From: Euglena gracilis
Lineage: Eukaryota > Euglenida > Euglenophyceae > Euglenales
Length of the DNA: 64,000 nucleotides
Direction: 5' to 3'
Assembly: GCA_039621445.1 (NCBI GenBank)
Contig: CP154957.1
Coordinates: 1,668,504 to 1,732,503, forward strand
Under the pieces are notes generated by a model. The model saw only the letters and a program-made list of their open reading frames with translations. It had not been told where the DNA came from and searched no databases. Of this stretch, positions 10,182-21,100 are shown in pieces. The first letter of the stretch is position 1. Every line of letters starts with the position of its first letter. Both the position numbers and the translations under genes were made by a program.

Positions 10182-12450
10182 GCAGGCGGCGGGGGCAACG
10201 CTGCGTGCCACTCACAGGGCGGGTGACCTGAGGGACTCCAGTCATCGGCCGGAGACACTGCAGAGTTTGCTTGTGAGACGCTGCGCCTCGCCACATCACA
10301 CTGCACCCCCATCCCCACCACAACACAAACGGAGCGCGGCAGAGTGAGCATTCTTGCGGGGAGCCGAGTGAGTGTGCCACGTGTAAGTCCACTCCACAGC
10401 CACCCCACCACCACCCAACCACCCGCCACCGACCCCTCCCCCCACACACGCACCCGTGCACCTCACCTGTGATGCACACATTGTGCGTATGAACTGCTGT
10501 TTGAAGTGAACGAAGTGACCGCACGTCCGTTGAGTTCTGTGTTGACGCCGCACGATGCGCGCGTCGCATGTGCGGTTGTTGTATATATTTGCCTCCAACC
10601 TTTCTTTGCCCCGTTTGCCTCTTCCTTGCTTCGTCTCTTCATTCCCTCCGCCATTCGGAGCGTACCCCCTCCACCCCATTTGTGACCCAATGTGGCAGAT
10701 TGTGGGATCTGGTTTTGTGGTTGGCCTGGGAGGAAGGGGGCCCTAGGTGGGGGGGGTACGTCAAGTCATAGGCAGGAGGGGGGGGGGAGTAAGTTAAGTC
10801 GACGTTTTCTGTGTGGGATCCACAATAATGTTCGATGGTCGATGATAAAGCATTCAGGCAAATTCCTTTTATCATGTGTTTTCCCCCTTTTTATGTTCTT
10901 TTCCTACTTTCTGATACGCCCCCCCCCCCGCAATACACAATGTACACAATGCACCACATGGAACCCATTAGGAAACTTTTTTTTCTCAAGGAGCACGTCC
11001 CATTCAGCACAGCAATATAGAGAGCCTAGCCCCCCAATACCTTTCCCCCTGGGAATACCATTTGGTCGGCCGAAGTCCACCCCAAAGGCGGATATCATTT
11101 GGAGGGATTATCATTTAACAGGTTTTCACACTTTTTGTTGTAGATTTTCCGAAAATTTCACTGCGAAATGTGTTGTATCTATGTCGAACACCATCAGAAT
11201 CCGTGGCAGGCGCATTTTTTTTGTCTGCGTGCAACACGTTCTTTCCCCTTCCATTTACAATCCAAAAAAATAAAAACCTGATGGGAACCATGCAAAATTT
11301 GCACAAAAAAAACATTTCCAAGCTCTCAGGAAATCGATTTTTTTTGTGGTGATCAGTGAAGAAATTGGGGGGGGGGGCAATGTTATTTGGGCCGTCAAAA
11401 TCGGGTCTGGAGGGACATTGTTGGGGTTATATATTATTTGGAGTATTTACTTCATTTGTCAAGTTGGTAATTTGGGGAATGGGGTGGATGGTTGAGTAGT
11501 GGAGTGGGTTATGCTGACCTGACCCCCTAAGGGGGGGGTTCAGAGTGAGTGGGTGCCCTGTTGGGGATTTCTGCTATTTTTAGACCCAAAAATCTGAAAC
11601 TCCCAAAGTTGTTTGTCCCCAACCCCACCTCCCCCAATCCCCAAGGGACACACCCATAGGCAGTCAGTCGGTGGCCGTGTGGTGGGTAGTTTCCTGGGAG
11701 GTCAGTTTCTCTCAAGATTTGCTCGATTTGCCTCTACCCCCCCCAAATTGAGACATTCGTTGCTTGAGACAGCTTTCATCGACTTGTTAGATTTTTGCCA
11801 AAAACGACGGCATCGCAAGAAAAGTACAAAAAGTAAATTCTTTGTCCAGGGAAGCACCAATGAGTGTCAACGGTGTCAGTCAGTGTCGATGCCCCCCCCC
11901 CCCCCCGCCATGGATCCCAACCATATATTCTCTCAACACCTGTGTGACCCCACCCCCAGGGGTGGATTTTCGAGAGTGAGTGTGTGGGTTGGGGCTGCTG
12001 GACACCTAGGAAGGGGTTGGGTGTGCCACGGGTCAGTCTTTGCCCCAGACTGCTTTTGGCCCGCCCTTGGAAAACACTGCTTGAAAACCTTAAACAACCT
12101 TTGAAAATACTTGAAGTCCTGTGATATAATCTGATAAAAACAAAAAAAATTGATAAATTTTCTCCTTTCAAAAAGTCAGTCCTAAGAACAAACCCTCGAG
12201 CTAAGACCCAATGTGCTCGAGAACGACAGATGTCAGCTGGGTAAATTCTTGTATGTTTGGGGGAGCCCGCAGGCCAGGCTTTTCGGTCAATTTTGGGTGG
12301 ATTTTGGGTGGCAGTTCCGGCCAGGGACCCCGATGATGTGGAGGGGGCCAGCCAGCTGCTTTTCTCCTGCCAGCCCTGGGGGTTCCAATCCGAGCCGAAC
12401 CGAGGGGGGGGGTTGGGGGGGGGTCTGGCCCCGCCCCCCCCCCCCCCCCC
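10182..12450. other. mixed non-coding DNA with weak ORFs
   Basis: Holds GC-neutral DNA to 10.7 kb with possible donors (plus GTGTAAGT near 10382; minus GTGAGG near 10466) but no clear exon, then AT-rich DNA with G/C homopolymers. A plus frame at about 10474-10690 (ELLFEVNEVTARPLSSVL) is open but has no start or acceptor. Nothing firm is supported. Confidence 0.25.
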
Positions 12451-12454
12451 CCGG

Positions 12455-12580
12455 ATATACTTTTCGGCGCTGGAGCGCCGAAAATTTTTTGAGAAAAGTG
12501 CTATTTTTAGCATTTTCCCGTTTTTTTGGCCATTTTCGGGGAAAAGTGAGTGGGTCCCCGGGACCCCCCCCCCCCAGGCC
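12455..12580. repeat. dispersed repeat A, copy 2
   Basis: Matches 8563-8690 in order of motifs (GGATATACTTTTCGGCGCTG, GAAAAGTGCTATTTTTAGC, TTGGCCATTTTCGGGGAAAA, GGGTCCCCGGG), preceded and followed by poly-C. Confidence 0.6.
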
Positions 12581-12696
12581 AGGGATGGGTGGGCGGAGGG
12601 GGACCCCCTCCCCACCGGCCTAAAAAAAAACCAGCCCCCCACCCCACAGGGAGAGCGTGCTAAGCGAGCTTCATTCTCCTCCTGCCATTCCCGCAG

Positions 12697-12860
12697 AAGG
12701 CACTTCCACCCCCACGCATGGTGCAGCTCCCCGACTTCTCCGCGGTGTCCGCGCGGTGCCGCCCCACGAAGAAGCCGCCGCCGCGCTCGCCGCCACGGTC
12801 CTTCCCCGAGGCCCCGGCCCCCGCCCCCCGGCTGTGCGCCGAGGCAGCGCCGTTGCTTCG
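12697..12860 (+). CDS. proline-rich exon
   Basis: After a CCCGCAG acceptor one frame uses almost only G/C-ending codons: KALPPPRMVQLPDFSAV, then RPTKKPPPRSPP and a Pro/Ala stretch up to a poly-C tract at 12861. It is probably a disordered segment. The donor is uncertain (GT at 12852 possible), so the join to the exon at 13010 is not resolved. Strong third-position bias supports coding; the family is not recognised. Confidence 0.5.
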
Positions 12861-12892
12861 CCCCCCCCCCCCCTGCTCTGCCCCGCTTTAAT

Positions 12893-12970
12893 TCAATTTA
12901 TTATTAATTTATTATTAATTTAATTTATTTTTTATTTATTATTTAATTTAATTCAATTTATTTAACTTAA
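12893..12970. repeat. AT-rich tandem low-complexity tract
   Basis: Repeated TTTATTATTAATT / AATTTAATTT units separating two GC-rich exons. Confidence 0.85.
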
Positions 12971-13009
12971 TGGTTTTCTTTTTACCGTAAGTGCCCAACC
13001 CCCCAACAG

Positions 13010-13108
13010 TGCCAAGCAAAGGCGTGCTCAAGGGAACGAAGATCTTGCGGGCCGGACTGACGCGAAAGCGAGTCACCTTTGCCACCGACCCCCCGGCTGC
13101 CATGAGGG
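13010..13108 (+). CDS. exon with an RVxF-like motif
   Basis: Bounded by CCCCAACAG and GG|GTGTTGGGG. The frame reads VPSKGVLKGTKILRAGL, then TRKRVTFATDPPAAM with strong GC3 bias. KRVTF fits the [KR]-V-x-F docking motif by which many regulatory proteins bind protein phosphatase 1. The motif is short and occurs by chance, so this only hints at function. With 12697-12860 upstream and the Ser/Asp-rich exon at 14585 downstream it may form one plus-strand gene for a disordered nuclear or regulatory protein. Confidence 0.55.
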
Positions 13109-13217
13109 GTGTTGGGGGACCGCCTGCAGGGCTTCCCATCAACTGCCATCTTTGCCAGCAGTGCTTTACTGAACGTTCCTTTTTTATATTCGACAACAAT
13201 AGCAAAGCTGCACTTAA

Positions 13218-13312
13218 AATGGACTTGAAATGGACTTGAAATGGACTTGAAATGGACTTGAAATGGACTTGAAATGGACTTCAAATGGACTTGAAATGGA
13301 CTTGAAATGGAG
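13218..13312. repeat. 11-bp minisatellite
   Basis: About eight near-perfect tandem copies of AAATGGACTTG, one with C for G. Confidence 0.95.
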
Positions 13313-14584
13313 TAGTGGCCGAAGAGATTTATTTCGGGATGTTTCATTTTCCCTTCTTCTTCCCGGTTTCTTTCACCTCCAGGTTGCTTCGCCTTGGACA
13401 GACGAATGGGACAAAACACTGCGACCTAGGACTGGCACCTCCGGGACCGGATTGGACCTTCGATTTTTATGCCAGGTGTCATGGCTTTAGGTGTGGGGTG
13501 TCCCCCCGCCTTGACTACAGAGGGGGTGGTCCGGACCAGGCTTCTCTTTAACTCAGAAGACCCCCCGGGGGTCACCACACAAACTGGGCCAGAAGCGAAG
13601 TTTGCGCCAGCCATAAACAGGCAAGAAGCCTTAGTGCAAACTTGGGGGGGGTGTTGGTGCGGGCCGAGCCCCCCCCCCCCCCCGGGTCGGGTCCCGGACC
13701 GGAGGCCTGGGTACGGGTTTTTAGCGCGAAGCGACAATTTTTTTTTGGGAAATCACCCACCCAGTCCGCGTCGGGCTGGGTGGATGAAGGGATTCCCCAC
13801 CTCCCCAAATAGATTAATCAATTAATGAATAAATTAATTTAATGAATCAATCAATCAATCAATCAATCAATTCATTTGAATTAACTTAATTAATTCAATT
13901 AATTCAATTAATTCAATTATTTAAGTAAAAATATTTAATAACTTGATTGATTGATTGATTGATTATTAATATTTAATGAATTACTTACAAAGATTCACAA
14001 ATCTGTAAATTTTTTGAAGCCTCCAAAACACATTCACAGCTGTTCCGACGAGTTTGCCAATGAACTGGGGGTGAACAGGGCAGGCCTTAAGGGATGGTAC
14101 TCTTTTCTTTTTGTTTAAAAGGACCGCCCCTTAAGGACCCTCTTACGTCCAAGGGCTTGACAAGGGCTGGTCTGGGCGCAAACATGATCCCACATTACTA
14201 AATGTCTCTGACTGTCTGAGAAATCTAAACCCCCCAAGGACCCCCTTATTGAAAGGCAGAAAAGTCGGCCCCAAAAGAACGACATTTGGTTTTTCTATTT
14301 CGCCACAAGTTTTCAAAAGCGTGCCCGACTCGTTTTTTTCCCAAATGAAAATATTTTCAAAAGCGGCCCAAAGCATCGCGAAAAGGCAGGTAAATGGTTG
14401 CCTTTGGGCTCATGAATTTTCCGACAAAATATGGTGCACTTGAAATTCCTCCGATTGCTGAACAGTTTTTTTTTTCCAGCATTTGTGTGGGGGTTATCGG
14501 AACAAATAAGGGATAATTGGGGGTGCCATCATCGAGGGGGGGGGGGCTCGCTGGATGGTTGTGTGGTTGCCTCTTGTGAGACAG
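13313..14584. other. non-coding DNA between exon candidates
   Basis: A weak plus exon may lie at 13382-13475 (after CTCCAG, before GTGTCA; VASPWTDEWDKTLRP). Otherwise the stretch holds poly-C tracts, an AT-rich palindromic tetranucleotide pair at 13845-13964 and nothing recognisable. Confidence 0.25.
13845..13964. repeat. (AATC)6 and (GATT)5 tetranucleotide tracts, inverted
   Basis: AATC repeats at 13845-13868 are complementary to GATT repeats at 13945-13964 across about 76 nt of AT-rich DNA, so the strand can fold back on itself. Confidence 0.85.
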
Positions 14585-14803
14585 CTGAGGCAGCGTGGGG
14601 CCCCAGACTCCTCAGACGGCCTCTCCGACTCATCCGACCAACGCTCTGACCTTCCCACTCTCTCCTCCGGCGATGAGTCACCCATAGCCTTCGAAGCGGA
14701 CGAGTTCCCTGCAATGCCCCTCTGGACCGGGGCCGGTTTGCAAACCCTGCAGCTTTTCACATCCCCCGACTGGAGAGTTGTTACCCAACTTCTCGTTGAC
14801 TAA
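14585..14803 (+). CDS. serine/aspartate-rich exon
   Basis: Follows GAGACAG and stays open for 72 codons to a TAA. It reads LRQRGAPDSSDGLSDSSD, LPTLSSGDESPIAFEADEF, then LFTSPDWRVVTQLLVD. The acidic Ser/Asp patches resemble casein-kinase-type phosphorylation regions and the codon bias is strong over the first two-thirds. It may be the last exon of a gene with the exons at 12697 and 13010, or be spliced out earlier (GT at 14734). No family recognised. Confidence 0.5.
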   Translation: MRQRGAPDSSDGLSDSSDQRSDLPTLSSGDESPIAFEADEFPAMPLWTGAGLQTLQLFTSPDWRVVTQLLVD

Positions 14804-16034
14804 GAAGACCTCCCAGGGGTCAGCGTCGCACCAAGGGTCTGGGTTTGGTCCGGGCCAAAAAATTCCGGCACGCAACGCCCAAAATTTCGAGGCAACGGTC
14901 AAAATGGCCTTGCCAAATCGTCAAAAACTTTGTAAAATACCCACCCCCTTGCTCATCCCCTCCCCCCCCCCCCCCTCTCTTCCCCCCCCCCCCCACTGTT
15001 GGGACCAATAGCCCCCCCCCCCCAAAGTTAGACCCCCAGCTTGTTGAGGCTGACATGGACCCCTTTTTGAGGCCTGACCCCCCCCTGGAAATTCTTTTTC
15101 TAGTTTCAAAAATGTACTAGGAGAGTGTTTTCTGTGCAAAAATGTCTCCTTTGTTTGAGAAGTGGTGGGTTGGAAAAGTTCCCAAGGTGATGTCCAAGGG
15201 AATTCAAAATGTAAAATTTCCCCTTGACCTAGAAAACTTTTGTACATCCTCTCCAGCAGAGTGCACACCCCCGGGTGCTACTAAAGGATTTTACATGCAA
15301 TTTGCAGTTTTTTTTTGGGTGTGCCTGCGTGTTTTCTTGGGTATTTTCTTGTGTCCAATTTTTTTGAGGGCACTTTTGACCTCCCGGGGGGTGGGGGTCA
15401 GGTTTTGAGGTGGGCAGTGCTGTGGCAAACCCCCAGTGCTGAAGACGCTGAGGCCCAATAATGGCCATTTTGAAGGGAAATTTGGCTTGGTCGGCGTGCA
15501 CCGGGGTCCAGAACTGACCCCGGGGGGTGCCTGCTATGTGCAGGCACCCCATAGCACAAGGCCCCTGGTAGCATAAAATTAAATTCTCCCTCATTTTCCC
15601 TCCTTCCACCCTCCCCCAGGCTCATTGGCCTGGGCTATGTTGGCCCCAACAGGCTGGGGGACCCACTTCGGGGGGGGGGGGCAAGTTGACTCCAACAGTC
15701 GGGGTGCCAATGAGCCACGGGGGGGGGTCGATATTTGCTCATTATTTTCCTTTCTTTGAACATTTCCTCCCCTCTTTTGTGCCTTTTCCATATTATTTTA
15801 CCCTTTTTTTTGTGAAAAGACCAAGCTTCGTTTTTTTTTGAGAAAAATTGCATTTGACATGTGAAGGAGAATGTGAATAATCATTTTGAAATCAAACATT
15901 TCCATTTAAGTTCAAGTTTTTTTTCCTTTTATTTTCCTTCAGTGTTTCTTTAAAAAAAACAGAGGAGGAACAGAACAACGTTATTGGCTATTTTCAGCCA
16001 TTCAGGTCGAATTTGGAATTCACAGACCTTTTGG
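14804..16034. other. non-coding DNA with poly-C/poly-G tracts
   Basis: No exon supported. Contains paired poly-C tracts at 14957-15023, an imperfect GGGGTGCCTG / CAGGCACCCC hairpin near 15524-15550, and AT-rich DNA from 15.7 kb. Confidence 0.3.
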
Positions 16035-16230
16035 GGCCAGCTTGCTTGAAAAAGGTGCATGACCCCCCCCCCCCCATCCAGACGAGCTGGACCCACCTGG
16101 TGCCCAAAAATGGGGGAAAAAGCCCAAATCCAGCTGGGTTGAGAGTTTTCGGCCAACATTTGGAAGTAAAAACCTCCCATAACCCAAACAACTTTTTTTG
16201 AATGTTTTTGACCACTCTCAAAGTTTTGGG
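16035..16230. repeat. dispersed repeat B, copy 1
   Basis: Shares an ordered set of blocks with 61895-62110: GAAAAAGGTGC followed by poly-C, AAAAAGCCCAA(A/C)TCCAGCTG GGTT, a GCCAA...TTTGG segment, GTAAAAAC/GTGAAAAC and TTTTTGACC. Copies are diverged but colinear and in the same orientation. Confidence 0.55.
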
Positions 16231-16385
16231 CAGTGTGTGCCAAAGAAATTTCAGCCCGGCTTCTCCACGGCTTATTGTAGTGGACCCCCCCCCCCCCCGG
16301 TCCTGCAGTCCTGCAGCCAGAGTTGGAGCTGCTGGCTGGAAAGAAGCTGCTGGCTGGACCCCCCCTCCTGGGGGGGGGGGTTAGG

Positions 16386-16637
16386 TTTGGTTGGCCCAAT
16401 TCTGCCCGTCTGGGGTCTCTGCATGATAACTTGGATCGCCACGCCCTCCCATCTGGCCCTGCCGCCGACCGTCACCTCCTTTCACACCGGCCCCTTCCTC
16501 CTGAATGCCATCTTTGCTGCTCGTGGATGACCGGCGGAGGCCTAATGCCCCCCCTCGCCCAGCGCACAGTGACGGGGCCCGATCGAATCGCCGGCGTCTG
16601 CCCCCGAGAAGAAACGATCCCCTGGGGTGCAAGTTAG
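16386..16637. CDS. exon-like GC-rich segment, strand and frame unresolved
   Basis: Three readings look protein-like. Plus frame A: GLCMITWIATPSHLALPP, FHTGPFLLNAIFAARG stop at 16530. Plus frame B runs to a TAG at 16637 with LAQRTVTGPDRIAGV. Minus frame: EVTVGGRARWEGVAIQVIM before poly-G at 16370. All have GC-rich third positions, so codon bias does not decide. Some coding content is likely; no family recognised. Confidence 0.35.
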
Positions 16638-16861
16638 GGGGGGGGGTGCCGAACCCAGAATTTGTTGGCCAAAGATGACAAACACCTGATCAGACATCTG
16701 GTTTCGGAGGAAAATCAGTCCAAAATGCGGAAGGTTTCTGAATCGAAAACAATTTCGAACAGAGTCGAGAATTCACTGGGAAAAACACACATAAAAAAGG
16801 GGGGTAAAATAAAATTTTGCCTAATTTGAAAACCAGAAATAACGTAAACACGAGGCTTGGG

Positions 16862-17000
16862 AGGTGGGTCCTTTCATGTCCTTTCATGCAAACTTGGCCC
16901 CCCTCAAGATGCCCTTGGCCTTTTGTGCATGGCCGCCGAAATTCTTAACGTGCAAACTTGGCCCCCTAAGGTTGGCCCCAGCCTTATCTTCGATCATCGC
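16862..17000. repeat. dispersed repeat C, copy 1
   Basis: CATGCAAACTTGGCCCC, CCGAAATTCTTAACGTGCAAA and CTAAGGTTGGCCCC recur at 47790-47960 in the same order; a third partial copy with AAACTGGACCCCCAAGGTTG lies near 48705. Confidence 0.6.
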
Positions 17001-17311
17001 CTGGGCCAAGCCCCCGGGGGGGGGGGGGTAGGATTTCTGCCTTAAAAAGGGTTTTTTTTTGGCTTGACCCCCTGCCAAGGCAATCGGGCCACAGGTCAGA
17101 GCTCCCATGTGTGTATATGTGTGTGCGGGGAGGTCCCCCGGGGCCCAGAGTGGATGCAACCGAAGCACTGGACAATAAACCGGGGGTTTCCATTGCTCGC
17201 TGTTGGCAGGTGTAGTGGATCCGCAGCTATTTGGGTCAGTTTCTCGACGGTGGGTGCGAAGCTTCTCGGGGGGGGGGGGCGGCCGCGGGGCTGCAGGCGG
17301 GGGGGTTACAG

Positions 17312-17755
17312 TAGGAGGAGGTTCGGGCTCGAACGTTCGAGCTCGAACCTCCTCGAACGTTTTTAAGCCCCCCCCCCTTCAAAGGGGGGGGGCTTAAAAA
17401 CGTTCGAGGACCCTCCTCGAATGTCCTCGAACGACATTCGAGGAGGGTCTCGAACCTCCTCGAATGTCCTCGAACGACATTCGAGGAGGGTCTCGAACCT
17501 CCTCGAACGTCGTCGAACGACATTCGAGGAGGGTCTCGAACCTCCTCGAACGTCCTCGAACGACATTCGAGGAGGGTCTCGAACCTCCTCGAACATCCTC
17601 GAACGACGTTCGAGGAGGGTCTCGAACCTCCTCGAACGTCCTCGAACGACATTCAAGGAGGGTCTCGAACCTCCTCGAACGACCTCGAACGACATTTGAC
17701 GAGGGACCTCGAACCTCCTCGAACGACCTCGAACGACATCTCGACCCTCCTCCTA
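17312..17755. mobile_element. foldback-like inverted-repeat element flanking the satellite, left copy
   Basis: A 444-bp element starts TAGGAGGAGG and ends CCTCCTCCTA, perfect 10-bp terminal inverted repeats. The interior has about 43-bp direct repeats built of TTCGAGGAGG...CCTCCTCGAA pairs, so each unit is itself a potential hairpin. It contains a 16-bp palindrome GCTCGAACGTTCGAGC near 17327 and a perfect 27-bp stem (17350-17376 with 17384-17410, 7-nt loop). Just inside the satellite-facing end lies TGTACATGC, also found next to the right copy. No transposase frame is present; the arginine/serine-rich frames through it are artefacts of the repeat. A non-autonomous foldback element or a structured locus-specific repeat would both fit. 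Confidence 0.6.
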
Positions 17756-17812
17756 TGTACATGCCTACAGTTTTCATCATCTCTATTTTTTTGCGGTCAC
17801 TGGATTGTGCAG

Positions 17813-17925
17813 AGGCTAGCTCTGGGGCGGTTCGGAATGTTTTGAAGTACCTCCAGGCAGGCCGTGAAAGGGCCCCCTGCTCTGAATCTGGTTCGCTGAA
17901 GCGTCTCTGTTTCCAGAAGTTTTGA
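17813..17925 (+). CDS. short terminal exon
   Basis: After GATTGTGCAG the frame reads EASSGAVRNVLKYLQAGR, then SLKRLCFQKF and a stop. Codon use and composition look genuine. It lies between the left inverted element and the satellite, so the array is inserted downstream of, or very near, a gene's 3' end. Upstream exons not identified. Confidence 0.45.
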
Positions 17926-18127
17926 AATGAGGTTTTGAAAGACAGGCAGTGTGAGACACAGCCGGAAGTATTGTGTGGGGTGGGCGGGTGGGCAGAGATG
18001 GAGAGGGGGAGAGAGAGGTGGACAGAGAGAGAGAGTGTGTGTGAGAGGTCTCTAAGCCATCGTAGTGCTGTTTAATGGAGTTACTAATTAACATTTCTGT
18101 TGTCCACTTGTCATGTTTGTTGCGCAG
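17926..18127. other. GA-rich spacer before the satellite
   Basis: Contains GAGA/GTGT low complexity around 17990-18050 and a short AT-rich segment, then an abrupt change to perfect satellite at 18128. Confidence 0.8.
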
Positions 18128-21100
18128 TTAATGAAAGGGATAGGGTTAGGTCGACTTGCACCCGAGAAGGGGTTGGTAGATAAAAGGGGTTTATTTTGTT
18201 AATGAAAGGGATAGGGTTAGGTCGACTTGCACCCGAGAAGGGGTTGGCGGATAAAAGGGTTGGCGGATAAAACGGGTTTATTTTGTTAATGAAAGGGATA
18301 GGGTTAGGTCGACTTGCACCCGAGAAGGGGTTGGCGGATAAAAGGGGTTTATTTTGTTAATGAAAGGGATAGGGTTAGGTCGACTTGCACCCGAGAAGGG
18401 GTTGGCAGAAAAAAGGGTTGTATTTTGTTAATGAAAGGGATAGGGTTAGGTCGACTTGCACCCGAGAAGGGGTTGGCGGATAAAAGGGGTTTATTTTGTT
18501 AATGAAAGGGATAGGGTTAGGTCGACTTGCACCCGAGAAGGGGTTGGCAGAAAAAAGGGTTGGCAGATAAAACGGGTTTATTTTGTTAATGAAAGGGATA
18601 GGGTTAGGTCGACTTGCACCCGAGAAGGGGTTGGCAGATAAAAGGGGTTTATTTTGTTAATGAAAGGGATAGGGTTAGGTCGACTTGCACCCGAGAAGGG
18701 GTTGGCAGATAAAAGGGGTTTATTTTGTTAATGAAAGGGATAGGGTTAGGTCGACTTGCACCCGAGAAGGGGTTGGCGGATAAAAGGGGTTTATTTTGTT
18801 AATGAAAGGGATAGGGTTAGGTCGACTTGCACCCGAGAAGGGTTGGCAGAAAAAAGGGTTGGCAGATAAAACGGGTTTATTTTGTTAATGAAAGGGATAG
18901 GGTTAGGTCGACTTGCACCCGAGAAGGGGTTGGCGGATAAAAGGGGTTTATTTTGTTAATGAAAGGGATAGGGTTAGGTCGACTTGCACCCGAGAAGGGG
19001 TTGGCAGATAAAAGGGGTTTATTTTGTTAATGAAAGGGATAGGGTTAGGTCGACTTGCACCCGAGAAGGGGTTGGCAGATAAAAGGGGTTGGCAGATAAA
19101 AGGGGTTTATTTTGTTAATGAAAGGGATAGGGTTAGGTCGACTTGCACCCGAGAAGGGGTTGGCGGATAAAAGGGGTTTATTTTGTTAATGAAAGGGATA
19201 GGGTTAGGTCGACTTGCACCCGAGAAGGGGTTGGCAGATAAAAGGGTTGGCAGATAAAACGGGTTTATTTTGTTAATGAAAGGGACAGGGTTGGGTTAGG
19301 TCGACTTGCACCCGAGAAGGGGTTGGCGGATAAAAGGGGTTTATTTTGTTAATGAAAGGGATAGGGTTAGGTCGACTTGCACCCGAGAAGGGGTTGGCAG
19401 ATAAAAGGGGTTTATTTTGTTAATGAAAGGGATAGGGTTAGGTCGACTTGCACCCGAGAAGGGGTTGGCAGAAAAAAGGGTTGGCAGATAAAACGGGTTT
19501 ATTTTGTTAATGAAAGGGATAGGGTTAGGTCGACTTGCACCCGAGAAGGGGTTGGCGGATAAAAGGGGTTTATTTTGTTAATGAAAGGGATAGGGTTAGG
19601 TCGACTTGCACCCGAGAAGGGGTTGGTAGATAAAAGGGGTTTATTTTGTTAATGAAAGGGATAGGGTTAGGTCGACTTGCACCCGAGAAGGGGTTGGCAG
19701 AAAAAAGGGTTGGCAGATAAAACGGGTTTATTTTGTTAATGAAAGGGATAGGGTTAGGTCGACTTGCACCCGAGAAGGGGTTGGCAGATAAAACGGGTTT
19801 ATTTTGTTAATGAAAGGGATAGGGTTAGGTCGACTTGCACCCGAGAAGGGGTTGGCAGATAAAAGGGGTTTATTTTGTTAATGAAAGGGATAGGGTTAGG
19901 TCGACTTGCACCCGAGAAGGGGTTGGCAGATAAAAGGGGTTTATTTTGTTAATGAAAGGGATAGGGTTAGGTCGACTTGCACCCGAGAAGGGGTTGGCAG
20001 AAAAAAGGGTTGGCAGATAAAACGGGTTTATTTTGTTAATGAAAGGGATAGGGTTAGGTCGACTTGCACCCGAGAAGGGGTTGGCAGATAAAAGGGGTTT
20101 ATTTTGTTAATGAAAGGGATAGGGTTAGGTCGACTTGCACCCGAGAAGGGGTTGGCAGATAAAAGGGTTGGCAGATAAAACGGGTTTATTTTGTTAATGA
20201 AAGGGATAGGGTTAGGTCGACTTGCACCCGAGAAGGGGTTGGCGGATAAAAGGGGTTTATTTTGTTAATGAAAGGGATAGGGTTAGGTCGACTTGCACCC
20301 GAGAAGGGGTTGGCAGATAAAAGGGGTTTATTTTGTTAATGAAAGGGATAGGGTTAGGTCGACTTGCACCCGAGAAGGGGTTGGTAGATAAAAGGGGTTT
20401 ATTTTGTTAATGAAAGGGATAGGGTTAGGTCGACTTGCACCCGAGAAGGGGTTGGCAGAAAAAAGGGTTGGCAGATAAAACGGGTTTATTTTGTTAATGA
20501 AAGGGATAGGGTTAGGTCGACTTGCACCCGAGAAGGGGTTGGCAGAAAAAAGGGTTGGCAGATAAAACGGGTTTATTTTGTTAATGAAAGGGATAGGGTT
20601 AGGTCGACTTGCACCCGAGAAGGGGTTGGCGGATAAAAGGGGTTTATTTTGTTAATGAAAGGGATAGGGTTAGGTCGACTTGCACCCGAGAAGGGGTTGG
20701 CAGATAAAAGGGGTTTATTTTGTTAATGAAAGGGATAGGGTTAGGTCGACTTGCACCCGAGAAGGGGTTGGCAGATAAAAGGGTTGGCAGATAAAACGGG
20801 TTTATTTTGTTAATGAAAGGGATAGGGTTAGGTCGACTTGCACCCGAGAAGGGGTTGGCGGATAAAAGGGGTTTATTTTGTTAATGAAAGGGATAGGGTT
20901 AGGTCGACTTGCACCCGAGAAGGGGTTGGCAGATAAAAGGGGTTTATTTTGTTAATGAAAGGGATAGGGTTAGGTCGACTTGCACCCGAGAAGGGGTTGG
21001 CAGAAAAAAGGGTTGGCAGATAAAACGGGTTTATTTTGTTAATGAAAGGGATAGGGTTAGGTCGACTTGCACCCGAGAAGGGGTTGGCGGATAAAAGGGG

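Noticed and set aside
10692-11273. 193-codon plus frame
   Set aside because: Crosses poly-C and low-complexity DNA, starts without ATG or acceptor and lacks codon bias.
17236-17780. Arg/Ser-rich frames (RFETLLECRSRTFEEV) in the left inverted element and similar ones at 44512-45040
   Set aside because: Open on both strands only because the 43-bp repeat lacks stops; translation simply mirrors the DNA repeat.
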